Positions 7,704 to 14,146 of a stretch of DNA of 23,871 nucleotides are shown here, piece after piece. The DNA is taken from the NCBI GenBank assembly GCA_963558655.1, contig CAUWHJ010000028.1:1-23871 (forward strand), read 5' to 3'. Position 1 is the stretch's first letter. Every line of letters begins with the position of its first letter. The position numbers and the translations under genes are program-made. Below the pieces are notes generated by a model. That model searched no databases and was not told the DNA's origin. It saw only the letters and a program-made list of their open reading frames with translations. Source of the DNA: UMGS1590 sp963558655. Its GTDB lineage: Bacteria > Bacillota > Peptococcia > Peptococcales > Peptococcaceae.

Positions 7704-8033
7704 ATGTCCACCAATGATACCAATGCGATCCAATCCCTATTGGCTGAAAGCGAACGCTTTACCAAAACTGCATCCATGCTGAAATTGCTCAGCAATCCCA
7801 ATCGTCTCATGATCCTCTATATTTTGTCAGATGCGCCGCGTTCCGTCAACGAAATCCACGATATCCTCATTCAGACTTCCAATATTTCTCATAGTTCGCT
7901 GTCTCAGCATCTCGCATTGTTGCGGGCACATAAAATTGTCTCCTTCAAAAAAACCGGTCAAATGTCCATTTATTCGATTTCTGATGAACGGTTTGTGGAA
8001 CTTTTGAAAATGCTTCGAGAAATAAATGTCTGA
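7704..8033 (+). CDS. ArsR-family winged-helix transcriptional regulator lacking cysteines
   Basis: This is a small dimeric DNA-binding repressor. I chose the ATG at 7704 because AAGGAGG (7689-7695) lies nine bases before it; the 109-residue product begins MSTNDTNAIQSLL. The core KLLSNPNRLMILYILSD matches the start of ArsR winged-helix domains, followed by the recognition region ISHSSLSQHLALLRAHKIVS and the wing KKTGQMSIYSIS. There is no cysteine anywhere, so the usual metal site (ELCVCD on helix 3) is missing, and the helix-5 histidine/acid site is not evident. The signal sensed is unknown. hpf follows on the same strand with its own promoter. It is probably autoregulated through the dyad just upstream. 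Confidence 0.88.
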   Translation: MSTNDTNAIQSLLAESERFTKTASMLKLLSNPNRLMILYILSDAPRSVNEIHDILIQTSNISHSSLSQHLALLRAHKIVSFKKTGQMSIYSISDERFVELLKMLREINV

Positions 8034-8039
8034 ATCCCC

Positions 8040-8067
8040 TTGCAATATAAAATTATGAGAATATAAT
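8040..8067 (+). promoter_or_regulatory. Promoter of hpf
   Basis: TTGCAA (8040-8045), a 16-base spacer and TATAAT (8062-8067). It begins directly after the arsR-type gene stop and no terminator separates the two genes, so hpf may also receive read-through. Confidence 0.62.
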
Positions 8068-8079
8068 AAATGTATGGTT

Positions 8080-8098
8080 TCACATGACCTTCATGTGA
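8080..8098. repeat. Perfect palindrome in the hpf leader
   Basis: TCACATGA (8080-8087) and TCATGTGA (8091-8098) are perfectly complementary around a three-base centre. The element begins about six bases after the predicted hpf transcription start and ends 17 bases before the Shine-Dalgarno sequence. It could be a repressor site or a 5' mRNA hairpin. I do not recognise it as a known operator. Confidence 0.55.
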
Positions 8099-8128
8099 GA
8101 GAATGTATCAGTTGAAAGGATGGTCTTT

Positions 8129-8665
8129 ATGAACATCACCATTAAAGGACGTAACACTGAAGTTACCAATGCACTGAAAGATTATGTAGAAAAACGTTTT
8201 TCTAAGCTGGAAAAATATTTCTACAACGAAATGACCGGGACTGTTACCCTGATTGTTGAAAAGGGTGACCACAGAGCAGAAGCAACGATCCCACTGGGAC
8301 GCTATATTCTCCGTGCTGAAGAATCTTCCAACGATATGTACGCATCCATTGATGCCATCGTTGACAAAATCGAACGCCAGATTCGTAAGTACAAAACCCG
8401 CATGAACCGCAAGGGCAAACAAGCAAAGGCAGAACCAATGTTCACCCCTGCTGCTGATGAAATCGCCCATGCTGAAGAAACGCCAGAAATCGTCACGAAG
8501 AAAAAATCCTTCGTTGTCAAAACCATGGATATTGAAGAAGCCATCATGCAGATGGAACTTCTCGACCACGACTTCTTCATCTTCCTCAATGCGGACACCG
8601 ATGACATCGGCGTTGTTTACCGCCGTAAAGATGGCACCTATGGTCTCATCGACCCACAACGCTAA
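8129..8665 (+). CDS. hpf: Ribosome hibernation promoting factor, long form
   Basis: Long HPF binds the 30S decoding region and pairs ribosomes into inactive 100S dimers under slow growth. The ATG at 8129 follows AAAGGA (8115-8120) by eight bases; an in-frame ATG at 8120 overlaps that Shine-Dalgarno sequence and is less likely. The product has 178 residues. The N-terminal RaiA-type domain (about 1-95; MNITIKGRNTEVTNALKDYV) is joined by a charged linker to the C-terminal dimerisation domain (about 125-178; KSFVVKTMDIEEAIMQMELL, ending YGLIDPQR). In many Bacillota hpf lies directly upstream of secA in the same direction; here the two are divergent with the arsR-type gene between them. Confidence 0.95.
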   Translation: MNITIKGRNTEVTNALKDYVEKRFSKLEKYFYNEMTGTVTLIVEKGDHRAEATIPLGRYILRAEESSNDMYASIDAIVDKIERQIRKYKTRMNRKGKQAKAEPMFTPAADEIAHAEETPEIVTKKKSFVVKTMDIEEAIMQMELLDHDFFIFLNADTDDIGVVYRRKDGTYGLIDPQR

Positions 8666-8675
8666 ATCGCATAAC

Positions 8676-8709
8676 AAAAAGCAGCTTCGAAATACGAAGC
8701 TGCTTTTTT
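8676..8709 (+). terminator. Bidirectional terminator between hpf and the DUF2867 gene
   Basis: A perfect 9-bp stem GCAGCTTCG/CGAAGCTGC (8681-8689, 8695-8703) is extended by A-T pairs and flanked by A and T runs on both sides, so it works in both directions. It lies between two convergent genes. Confidence 0.88.
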
Positions 8710-8711
8710 AT

Positions 8712-9161
8712 TTAATACCGAGGAAAGTTCTTCATCCATAGTCTTGCAGCGCGTTTCACCAATCTCTTTACTAAGAGCACATGAAAAGGACGTATTCCGC
8801 CAAAATACAATCTGCCCATGATGTTATGATATTTAACATAGGTGCTCACGCGAATATCCTGCCATGAGCCCATCGGAGTGGAACATTCCAAAACCACATA
8901 AAAATCCAAGTGTTTATCTTCTTGGCCCAACACAATCCTTTGTGCCGTTTCAGAAAGCATCATCTTTTCAAAATGATTGCCCGTTTTCAGCCCAAACGAT
9001 TTTACCAAACGATCCCTAAATGCTAAAAGCCATGCCGCCGGCTTAGGATAGCAAACAAAAATCAACTCAAACAGTGCACGCGCTGTCATACGCTGAGAAT
9101 GTCTCAATGTCTCTGTCACATGATCGGCATAATCAAAGGCATTGTTCGCATCATTTCTCAT
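8712..9161 (-). CDS. DUF2867-type protein of unknown function
   Basis: The 149-residue product begins MRNDANNAFDYADHV at the ATG at 9161, supported by GGGAGT eight bases upstream. It resembles the DUF2867 family: AWLLAFRDRLVKSFGLKT (43-60), the conserved core EDKHLDFYVV (81-90), VSTYVKYHN (105-113) and the C-terminal GRLYFGGIRPFHVLLVKRL (116-134). Some relatives are fused to NAD-dependent epimerase domains; this one stands alone. No catalytic residues are known to me, and no signal peptide or membrane segment is evident. The gene is convergent with hpf and separated from rpsR by a terminator, so it is its own unit. Family assignment is from recalled motifs, without a search. Confidence 0.75.
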   Translation of the reverse strand: MRNDANNAFDYADHVTETLRHSQRMTARALFELIFVCYPKPAAWLLAFRDRLVKSFGLKTGNHFEKMMLSETAQRIVLGQEDKHLDFYVVLECSTPMGSWQDIRVSTYVKYHNIMGRLYFGGIRPFHVLLVKRLVKRAARLWMKNFPRY

Positions 9162-9204
9162 CTTAATCACTCCCGTCCAAGCAAATATCATGGTCATCAC
9201 TTTC

Positions 9205-9213
9205 ATCATACCA
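9205..9213 (-). promoter_or_regulatory. Candidate extended -10 promoter of the DUF2867 gene
   Basis: TGG directly before TATGAT (9210-9205) forms an extended -10. No good -35 at 16-18 bases was found. Position is about 44 bases before the ATG. Confidence 0.4.
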
Positions 9214-9253
9214 TTGATTTTTGTCTTTCTTGCACAAAACTTCTCTATGAATA

Positions 9254-9288
9254 CAAAAAGAACCTTGCTCCGTTTGGAACAAGGTTCT
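9254..9288 (-). terminator. Terminator of the rpsF-ssb-rpsR operon
   Basis: A 13-bp stem with one G-U pair (9259-9271 with 9276-9288) closes a four-base loop; on the minus strand five U residues follow at 9258-9254. It begins 19 bases after the rpsR stop. Confidence 0.9.
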
Positions 9289-9306
9289 TTGTATGTATTG
9301 ACCAAA

Positions 9307-9540
9307 TCAGTCGTTGGTGTATGGCAGCAGGGCCATGGTTCTTGCACGCTTAATAGCAACGGTGAGCGCACGCTGATGCTTAGCGCAGTTACCGGTGATG
9401 CGGCGTGGAAGAATTTTACCACGTTCAGTCATGTACTTTTTCAGACGGTTCGTGTCTTTGTAGTCGATGTGTTCAACTTTATCGACACAGAACTGGCAAA
9501 CTTTCTTGCGTGAACGTCTGTTACGTTCTCTTCTTGCCAT
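9307..9540 (-). CDS. rpsR: 30S ribosomal protein S18
   Basis: S18 pairs with S6 on the platform of the 30S subunit. The 77-residue protein ends with the conserved GNCAKHQRALTVAIKRARTM segment and LLPY. Cys15, Cys18, Cys52 and His55 (CQFC and CAKH) would make a zinc site, so this looks like the metal-binding form of S18 rather than the cysteine-poor paralogue made under zinc shortage. AAAGGAG precedes the ATG. Third gene of the rpsF-ssb-rpsR operon, 19 bases after ssb. Confidence 0.97.
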   Translation of the reverse strand: MARRERNRRSRKKVCQFCVDKVEHIDYKDTNRLKKYMTERGKILPRRITGNCAKHQRALTVAIKRARTMALLPYTND

Positions 9541-9559
9541 GGTTAAACTCCTTTCTCAC

Positions 9560-10039
9560 TTAAAACGGCAGATCTTCGTCGCTGAAGCTCACTTCAGTGC
9601 CGAAAGAGCCAAGGCTATTATCGCCTGGCATACCTTGCGTGAATGGTTCGTTTTGATGTTGATAGTTGTTTTGTGGTTGACCACCGTAATTGCCACCATA
9701 GTTACCGCCACCAGCATTGCTATTACCGCCGCCAAGGAACTCGACACGGTCAGCAACAACTTCGGTGACCCAACGGCGCTGGCCATCGTTGCCATCGTAG
9801 CTACGAATCTGCAAACGACCTTCTACGGCGATCTGACGGCCTTTGCTCATATACTTGGCGGTGTTTTCAGCAGCCTTGTTCCACACAACAATGTTGATGA
9901 AATCGGCTTCGCGTTCCCCACCTTGTGACGTGAACGGACGGTCAACAGCAATGCGGAAACTGCACACAGCAGCGCCATTTGGCGTATAACGCAGTTCAGG
10001 GTCCGCAGTCAGGCGACCGATCAAAATAACTTTGTTCAT
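9560..10039 (-). CDS. ssb: Single-stranded DNA-binding protein
   Basis: SSB coats single-stranded DNA as a tetramer and recruits replication and repair enzymes. The OB fold covers about 1-104 (MNKVILIGRLTADPELRYTP to VEFLGG). A flexible Gly/Asn/Gln-rich linker follows (about 105-145, with repeated GGNYGG). The acidic tip DEDLPF, which binds partner proteins, is intact at the C-terminus. Total 159 residues, usual for the main cellular SSB. It lies between rpsF (30 bases upstream) and rpsR, a widely conserved order, which argues for the housekeeping copy and not a plasmid or phage one. Confidence 0.97.
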   Translation of the reverse strand: MNKVILIGRLTADPELRYTPNGAAVCSFRIAVDRPFTSQGGEREADFINIVVWNKAAENTAKYMSKGRQIAVEGRLQIRSYDGNDGQRRWVTEVVADRVEFLGGGNSNAGGGNYGGNYGGQPQNNYQHQNEPFTQGMPGDNSLGSFGTEVSFSDEDLPF

Positions 10040-10069
10040 GCTTTAGGCCCTCTTTCTCTGGACGAAAAA

Positions 10070-10360
10070 TTAGTCGTCTACACGGGTGATCATGTGGCGA
10101 AGAAGATTTTCGTCGATCTTCATCAAACGATCCACTTCGTCAACGGCGTTGGCTTCGCCTTTGAAGTTCACTAAAACGTAGAAACCATCGGTGTACTTCT
10201 TATCGATGGTGTAAGCGAGCTTTCTTTTACCCCACTTATCAACCTTTTCTACGGTAGCACCTTCGCCTTCGAGGATGCCATTGTAACGGTCGATCACAGC
10301 CTGGGTCTGTTCTTCGCCTACTTCAGTTTTAATGATGTAAAGAAGTTCATAATCGCGCAT
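10070..10360 (-). CDS. rpsF: 30S ribosomal protein S6
   Basis: S6 binds S18 and helps build the platform of the small subunit. The 96-residue product begins MRDYELLYIIKTEVGEEQTQ and contains the conserved GKRKLAYTIDKKYTDGFYVLV segment in two adjoining parts (44-53 and 54-64). The very strong purine-rich Shine-Dalgarno sequence GGGAGGAGG (10371-10379) precedes the ATG at 10360. First gene of the rpsF-ssb-rpsR operon. The leader upstream carries a hairpin resembling the S6:S18 autoregulatory site. Confidence 0.97.
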   Translation of the reverse strand: MRDYELLYIIKTEVGEEQTQAVIDRYNGILEGEGATVEKVDKWGKRKLAYTIDKKYTDGFYVLVNFKGEANAVDEVDRLMKIDENLLRHMITRVDD

Positions 10361-10370
10361 ATCTTTGCAC

Positions 10371-10412
10371 CTCCTCCCCCCGGACTAGCGGCTCTGCTTT
10401 ACAGAGCAGGGA
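10371..10412 (-). promoter_or_regulatory. Candidate S6:S18-binding leader of rpsF
   Basis: In minus-strand RNA a 6-bp hairpin GCUCUG/CAGAGC (10407-10391) with loop UAAAG is followed directly by CCG and then a G-rich run able to pair with the upstream CCC. A hairpin next to a CCG is the hallmark of the known S6:S18 autoregulatory leader, which imitates the 16S rRNA site. The G-rich arm overlaps the rpsF Shine-Dalgarno sequence, which would explain repression. Assignment is by eye. Confidence 0.5.
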
Positions 10413-10424
10413 TTACAGCAATAT

Positions 10425-10453
10425 ATTCTATCAGAAGACAAGACGTTTGGCAA
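10425..10453 (-). promoter_or_regulatory. Promoter of rpsF-ssb-rpsR
   Basis: TTGCCA (10453-10448), a 17-base spacer and TAGAAT (10430-10425) preceded by TGA, an extended -10. It lies immediately after the racemase stop codon. Confidence 0.75.
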
Positions 10454-10467
10454 GCGTTTTTTTTAAT

Positions 10468-11157
10468 TTATCGCAATGCTTCCAATGCAGCACGCTCCGC
10501 ATGAATCAAAGCTGTATCAAACAGCGGCATCGTGCTATCGTCTTGTTGCACGAGAAGGCCAATCTCTGTACAACCTAAAATAATTCCTTGCACGCCTCGT
10601 TGTGCAAGACCTTCAATGATGTCTAAAAAGTCTTGTTTTGAATCTGCTGAAATCACGCCTTTGCACAATTCATCATAGATCACATGATTGACCAGTTCCA
10701 TCTGTTTCTCCTCTGGAATCAAAACATCAATGCCCTGCTCCTGCAATACCGACTTGTAAAAATCCTGTTGCATCGTATATTTCGTTCCTAAAAGACCTAC
10801 ACGATGTATATGTTGATCGTCAAGTGCCTGCGCTGTCATTTCGGCAATGTGTAAAATAGGAATGGTGAGCGTTTTACGCATTTCCGGAACAACCTTATGC
10901 ATCGTGTTCGTACAAATAACGATAAAATCGGCACCAGCACGCTCCAATGCCAAACCTGCTTCAGTGAGAATCTCAGCACTTCGTTGCCAATCACCAACCG
11001 CTTGACAATGTTCGATTTCTGCAAAGTCTACACTGTAAAGAATACATTGCGCGCTATGCAAACCACCCAATTTTTTCTTTACTGTTTCGTTGATGACTTG
11101 ATAATAAGTAACCGTACTTTCCCAACTCATACCACCAATTAAACCAATAGTTTTCAT
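10468..11157 (-). CDS. Aspartate/glutamate racemase family protein
   Basis: This is a cofactor-independent amino acid racemase of the Asp/Glu family, which inverts the alpha carbon with two cysteines acting as acid and base. Starting at the ATG at 11157 the product has 229 residues (MKTIGLIGGMSWESTVTYYQ). Both catalytic cysteines are present: Cys82 in ICTNTMHK and Cys196 in LGCTEIGLL. The GGMSWEST start is typical of the RacX/YgeA-like branch, which acts on several amino acids, so the substrate cannot be fixed. GAGGTG lies six bases before this ATG; an ATG three bases upstream is the alternative. It is divergent from a MocR regulator across 92 bases that hold a 24-base palindrome. No terminator follows, so transcripts may run into rpsF. 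Confidence 0.9.
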   Translation of the reverse strand: MKTIGLIGGMSWESTVTYYQVINETVKKKLGGLHSAQCILYSVDFAEIEHCQAVGDWQRSAEILTEAGLALERAGADFIVICTNTMHKVVPEMRKTLTIPILHIAEMTAQALDDQHIHRVGLLGTKYTMQQDFYKSVLQEQGIDVLIPEEKQMELVNHVIYDELCKGVISADSKQDFLDIIEGLAQRGVQGIILGCTEIGLLVQQDDSTMPLFDTALIHAERAALEALR

Positions 11158-11176
11158 CATTATCACCTCTAAAGGT

Positions 11177-11205
11177 ATCATACCATTGCCACCTTCTCCG
11201 TACAA
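11177..11205 (-). promoter_or_regulatory. Promoter of the racemase gene
   Basis: TTGTAC (11205-11200), a 17-base spacer and TATGAT (11182-11177) preceded by TGG. The -35 lies inside the left arm of the 24-base palindrome at 11198-11221, so protein bound there would block it. Confidence 0.65.
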
Positions 11206-11214
11206 TGATAGTAT
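11186..11214 (+). promoter_or_regulatory. Promoter of the MocR gene
   Basis: TTGCCA (11186-11191), a 17-base spacer and TAGTAT (11209-11214) preceded by TGA. The -10 lies in the centre and right arm of the palindrome, so this promoter and the divergent racemase promoter interleave. Confidence 0.55.
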
Positions 11215-11221
11215 TGTACGG
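11198..11221. promoter_or_regulatory. 24-base perfect palindrome, probable MocR operator
   Basis: CCGTACAAT-N6-ATTGTACGG, nine perfectly matched bases on each side. It overlaps the -35 of the racemase promoter and the -10 of the mocR promoter. A further ACAATATTGT (11225-11234) repeats the inner ACAAT/ATTGT half sites, suggesting a second binding site. Position and symmetry fit a regulator acting on both divergent genes. Confidence 0.65.
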
Positions 11222-11249
11222 AAGACAATATTGTTGAAAGGAGTTTACC

Positions 11250-12629
11250 ATGCCAGTCAATTCTTTTGATGATTACCCAATGAATTGGACACCAATTCTT
11301 ACCAAGCATACAGGAACGATTTATACTGTGCTTGCTGATCAACTCACCAATGACATTCGCTGCGGTCGCCTAAAACCTGGGGATAAATTGCCTCCTCAGC
11401 GCGAACTGGCCGATTATTTAGATGTTCACCTCAGCACGATTACACGTGCCTATAAGCTCTGCGAAGAACGTGGTTTGATTTGTGCAAAAGTCGGTCAGGG
11501 CACTTTTGTTGCTTCAGATGTCAATACCAGCGACATATTACTTTACCCACAAGAAAACAACCCGCTTATTCAAATGGGGACAATACTACCGCCTTATGAT
11601 GACAACGAAAAAGTGATCGCCTTCATACGCACCCTTCTTTTGCAACCAGACATAAAAAAATTTCTGGAATATGGTTCACCAACCGGCACCTTTGCTCAAC
11701 GCCAAAACGCCGCTCATTTTCTAAAACACTATCAGGTTACCGCCCAGCCACACGCCATACTCTTTGCCACTGGTGCACAAAACGCACTCTGTGCCACGCT
11801 GCTCGCGCTCTTTCACCCTGGCGACCGTATTGGTGCCAGCGCATTATGCTTTTCCGGACTGAAAGCTATTGCTAAAATGATCGGCATTCATCTTATTCCT
11901 CTGCCCGAAAAAAACGGAAAACTCGATCTCGACACCCTCAGCCATTTCTGCCGTTCCGAACATCTCAAAGGGATTTATCTCATCCCCGATCACCACAACC
12001 CTACCACCTATACCTTAACGCTTGATGAACGACAGACAATCGCAAAAATCGCCCATTCACAACACCTCATCCTCATCGAAGACGCGATCAATCTTCTTTT
12101 CGCCGAAACATTACAAAAGCCCTTACAAGCTTACGCACCTGAACAAACGATTTTTATTTTCAGCACCGCTAAATTTTTAAGTCCAGGTCTACGTACCGCC
12201 ATGCTTATTGCTCCAGAACAATTCCGCAACACGCTGGAAGCCGCACTTTATAACATGAACCTTATGGTATCACCACTTAATCTGGAAATTGTCTGCCGAC
12301 TCATGACGACACCTTTATTAACCGAATTGATTGATGCCAGACGCAAAGCCCTTTATCAACGCAATCAATTGGTTCAAGAATACCTTCATGGGTTCGATAT
12401 TTCCGGCGAAGCCACTTGTCTCTTCCGCTGGCTTCAACTGCCCTCTTCGATCGACTGTCATACATTAGAGCAACGTGCAAAAGAAAATGGTCTGCAACTT
12501 TTCGCCGCAGACCGTTTTGCGCTGGGAAAAACACAACCACCTAACGCAGTTCGTCTTGCCATCTCTTCGCCCAAAACCACCAAAGAACTGGAGCAAGGGC
12601 TAACACGATTAAGAACCCTATTAACCTAA
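11250..12629 (+). CDS. MocR-family PLP-dependent transcriptional regulator (GntR HTH fused to aminotransferase fold)
   Basis: MocR proteins join a GntR winged helix to a fold-type I aminotransferase domain that binds pyridoxal phosphate and an amino compound. The winged helix spans about 18-90 (LKPGDKLPPQRELADYLDVH, then STITRAYKLCEERGLI and GQGTF). The aminotransferase-like part includes ATGAQNAL (173-180), DHHNPTTYTLT (247-257), IEDAI (276-280, cofactor aspartate) and STAKFLSPGLR (305-315) with the likely PLP lysine Lys308. The 459-residue length is normal. AAAGGAG precedes the ATG at 11250. It is divergent from the racemase gene, so the ligand may be that enzyme's substrate or product; this is inference. 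PdxR-like control of vitamin B6 genes is less likely because no pdx gene is near. Confidence 0.92.
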   Translation: MPVNSFDDYPMNWTPILTKHTGTIYTVLADQLTNDIRCGRLKPGDKLPPQRELADYLDVHLSTITRAYKLCEERGLICAKVGQGTFVASDVNTSDILLYPQENNPLIQMGTILPPYDDNEKVIAFIRTLLLQPDIKKFLEYGSPTGTFAQRQNAAHFLKHYQVTAQPHAILFATGAQNALCATLLALFHPGDRIGASALCFSGLKAIAKMIGIHLIPLPEKNGKLDLDTLSHFCRSEHLKGIYLIPDHHNPTTYTLTLDERQTIAKIAHSQHLILIEDAINLLFAETLQKPLQAYAPEQTIFIFSTAKFLSPGLRTAMLIAPEQFRNTLEAALYNMNLMVSPLNLEIVCRLMTTPLLTELIDARRKALYQRNQLVQEYLHGFDISGEATCLFRWLQLPSSIDCHTLEQRAKENGLQLFAADRFALGKTQPPNAVRLAISSPKTTKELEQGLTRLRTLLT

Positions 12630-12668
12630 AAAAAGCACCATATCATCTCGTGATGATACGGTGCTTTT
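12628..12668 (+). terminator. Bidirectional terminator between mocR and pta
   Basis: Arms 12631-12647 and 12652-12668 pair with a single mismatch (A12640/C12659) around loop TCGT. An A run on the left and T run on the right let it serve both convergent genes. Confidence 0.9.
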
Positions 12669-12681
12669 CATAAAACAATTC

Positions 12682-13659
12682 TTATTCAGCGACTGCCTGA
12701 GCAGCGGTGATGATGGCGAGTTTGTAGGCGTCTTCTTCATCGCAACCACGGGAGAGGTCGTTGATTGGTTTAGCAAGACCCTGCAGGATTGGCCCAATGG
12801 CTTCAAAACCACCGAAACGCTGTGCAATCTTGTAGCCAATATTGCCGGCTTCCAGGCTTGGGAAGATGAAGGTGTTGGCATGACCCGCAACCTTAGAACC
12901 TGGTGCTTTACGTTCACCAACGCTGGCAACAAAAGCTGCATCGAACTGCAATTCGCCGTCGATTGGCAGTTCTGGAGCAAGTTCCTGAGCAATCTTGGTT
13001 GCTTCGGCAACCTTTTCGCTTTCTGGGGATACCGCAGAACCTTTGGTAGAGAAGCTCAGGAGGGCAACCTTAGGGTCAATGTCGAAGGTTTTTGCTGTTT
13101 TTGCGCTTTCCACAGCAATTTCACCCATAGCCTGTGCATCCACAGTGATGTTGATGGCGATGTCGCTGAACAGATAGCGTTCGTCACCTTTGAGCATAAC
13201 CATAGCGCCGCTGACACGGGAGCATCCTGGTTTCATCTTAACAATCTGCAATGCTGGACGCACGGTGTCACCGGTGGAATGGCAAGCACCGCTGACCATA
13301 CCGTCGGCTTTACCCATGTAGATGAGCATGGTGCCAAAATAGTTAGGGTCGAGCAGCTGTACGCGAGCCTTTTCTTCGGTGGTTTTTCCTTTGCGGCGTT
13401 CCACAAACTTAGCCACCATGTCGTCATATTCTGCATAATTGTTAGGGTCAATGATTTGAACGCCGTCAATATCGATGCCAGCTTCTTTTGCCACGGCCTG
13501 TACTTTTTCAGGTGCTCCCAAAAGAATTGGTACGATCAAACCATCTTTATGATGGCGGCTGACAGCGCCAAGGATACGAACATCTTCACCTTCTGGAAAT
13601 ACGATGGTGATGTTTTTGCCTTTGATGCGGCTTTCAAGTGTTTCCCAAATGTCACTCAT
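12682..13659 (-). CDS. pta: Phosphate acetyltransferase
   Basis: Pta interconverts acetyl-CoA plus phosphate with acetyl phosphate plus CoA, the first step of the acetate pathway. The 325 residues are the short, single-domain form typical of Bacillota. Conserved family segments include ITIVFPEGED near the N-terminus, GKADGMVSGACHSTGDTVRP in the middle (about 116-135), and NDLSRGCDEEDAYKLAIITA at the C-terminus. AAAGGAG precedes the ATG at 13659. No acetate kinase gene is next to it; acpP lies upstream on the same strand with no clear terminator between, so some co-transcription is possible. A 24-base palindrome lies 27 bases upstream of the start. Confidence 0.97.
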   Translation of the reverse strand: MSDIWETLESRIKGKNITIVFPEGEDVRILGAVSRHHKDGLIVPILLGAPEKVQAVAKEAGIDIDGVQIIDPNNYAEYDDMVAKFVERRKGKTTEEKARVQLLDPNYFGTMLIYMGKADGMVSGACHSTGDTVRPALQIVKMKPGCSRVSGAMVMLKGDERYLFSDIAINITVDAQAMGEIAVESAKTAKTFDIDPKVALLSFSTKGSAVSPESEKVAEATKIAQELAPELPIDGELQFDAAFVASVGERKAPGSKVAGHANTFIFPSLEAGNIGYKIAQRFGGFEAIGPILQGLAKPINDLSRGCDEEDAYKLAIITAAQAVAE

Positions 13660-13685
13660 TGATTGATTCTCTCCTTTGAAGTGGT

Positions 13686-13709
13686 AGTATCTAACATACT
13701 TTAGATACT
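13686..13709. promoter_or_regulatory. 24-base perfect palindrome upstream of pta, probable operator
   Basis: AGTATCTAA-N6-TTAGATACT, nine matched bases each side, located 27-50 bases before the pta ATG where a promoter or start site would be expected. I could not settle on a convincing -35/-10 pair here. The arms do not match the Rex or CcpA consensus as I know them. No terminator tract follows, so a protein-binding site is more likely than a termination hairpin. Confidence 0.55.
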
Positions 13710-13805
13710 TTCTTCTAAAAGCATACTACAACTTCTCACATTATTCAAATCGAATTGTTCAACAAATCCATAGTCGGAATAGTTGCGCTATTTCAGCGTC
13801 AAAAA

Positions 13806-14039
13806 TTAGTCTTCGAGGCGTTCTTCGATGAATTCAACGACGTCACCGACGGTCTTCAAATCTCGTGCATCATCGTCAGAGATCGTAATGTCATAAGTCT
13901 CTTCTACTGCCATGATGAGTTCGACGGTGTCGATAGAGTCCACGCCAAGGTCGCGAACGAGATCGGTTTCCATGTCGATTTTTTCTACATCACAGCTCAT
14001 GATGTCTGCCAGACTTTCTTTTACCTGATCAAAAACCAT
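13806..14039 (-). CDS. acpP: Acyl carrier protein
   Basis: ACP carries growing acyl chains on a 4'-phosphopantetheine arm during fatty acid synthesis. The 77-residue protein has the attachment motif DSID with Ser35 in the context RDLGVDSIDTVELIMAVEE, followed by the acidic helix and the KTVGDVVEFIEERL C-terminus. GGAGGGG lies seven bases before the ATG at 14039. It stands between trmO and pta with its own strong promoter, away from the usual fab genes. Composition and length fit the housekeeping ACP, although a specialised carrier cannot be excluded from sequence alone. Confidence 0.93.
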   Translation of the reverse strand: MVFDQVKESLADIMSCDVEKIDMETDLVRDLGVDSIDTVELIMAVEETYDITISDDDARDLKTVGDVVEFIEERLED

Positions 14040-14082
14040 TGCTTTACCCCTCCATCCTGTTGAAATAGTGCTTTCGCTGTCT

Positions 14083-14110
14083 AGTATAGCTGAAATTCCG
14101 GCTATGTCAA
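14083..14110 (-). promoter_or_regulatory. Promoter of acpP
   Basis: Perfect TTGACA (14110-14105), a 16-base spacer and TATACT (14088-14083). It is one of the two strongest promoters by consensus in the window, in keeping with the high demand for ACP. Confidence 0.8.
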
Positions 14111-14146
14111 TAAAGTTTTAACAAAATCACTATATAAACTACACTT

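Noticed and set aside
8712..9422. Longer 236-residue form of the DUF2867 protein
   Set aside because: The extra 87 residues would lie over the rpsR terminator and inside rpsR, and the ATG at 9161 has a proper ribosome-binding site.
12661..13662. A 333-codon open frame on the plus strand opposite pta
   Set aside because: It mirrors the minus-strand Pta gene exactly, has no ribosome-binding site or family resemblance, and Pta is unmistakable.
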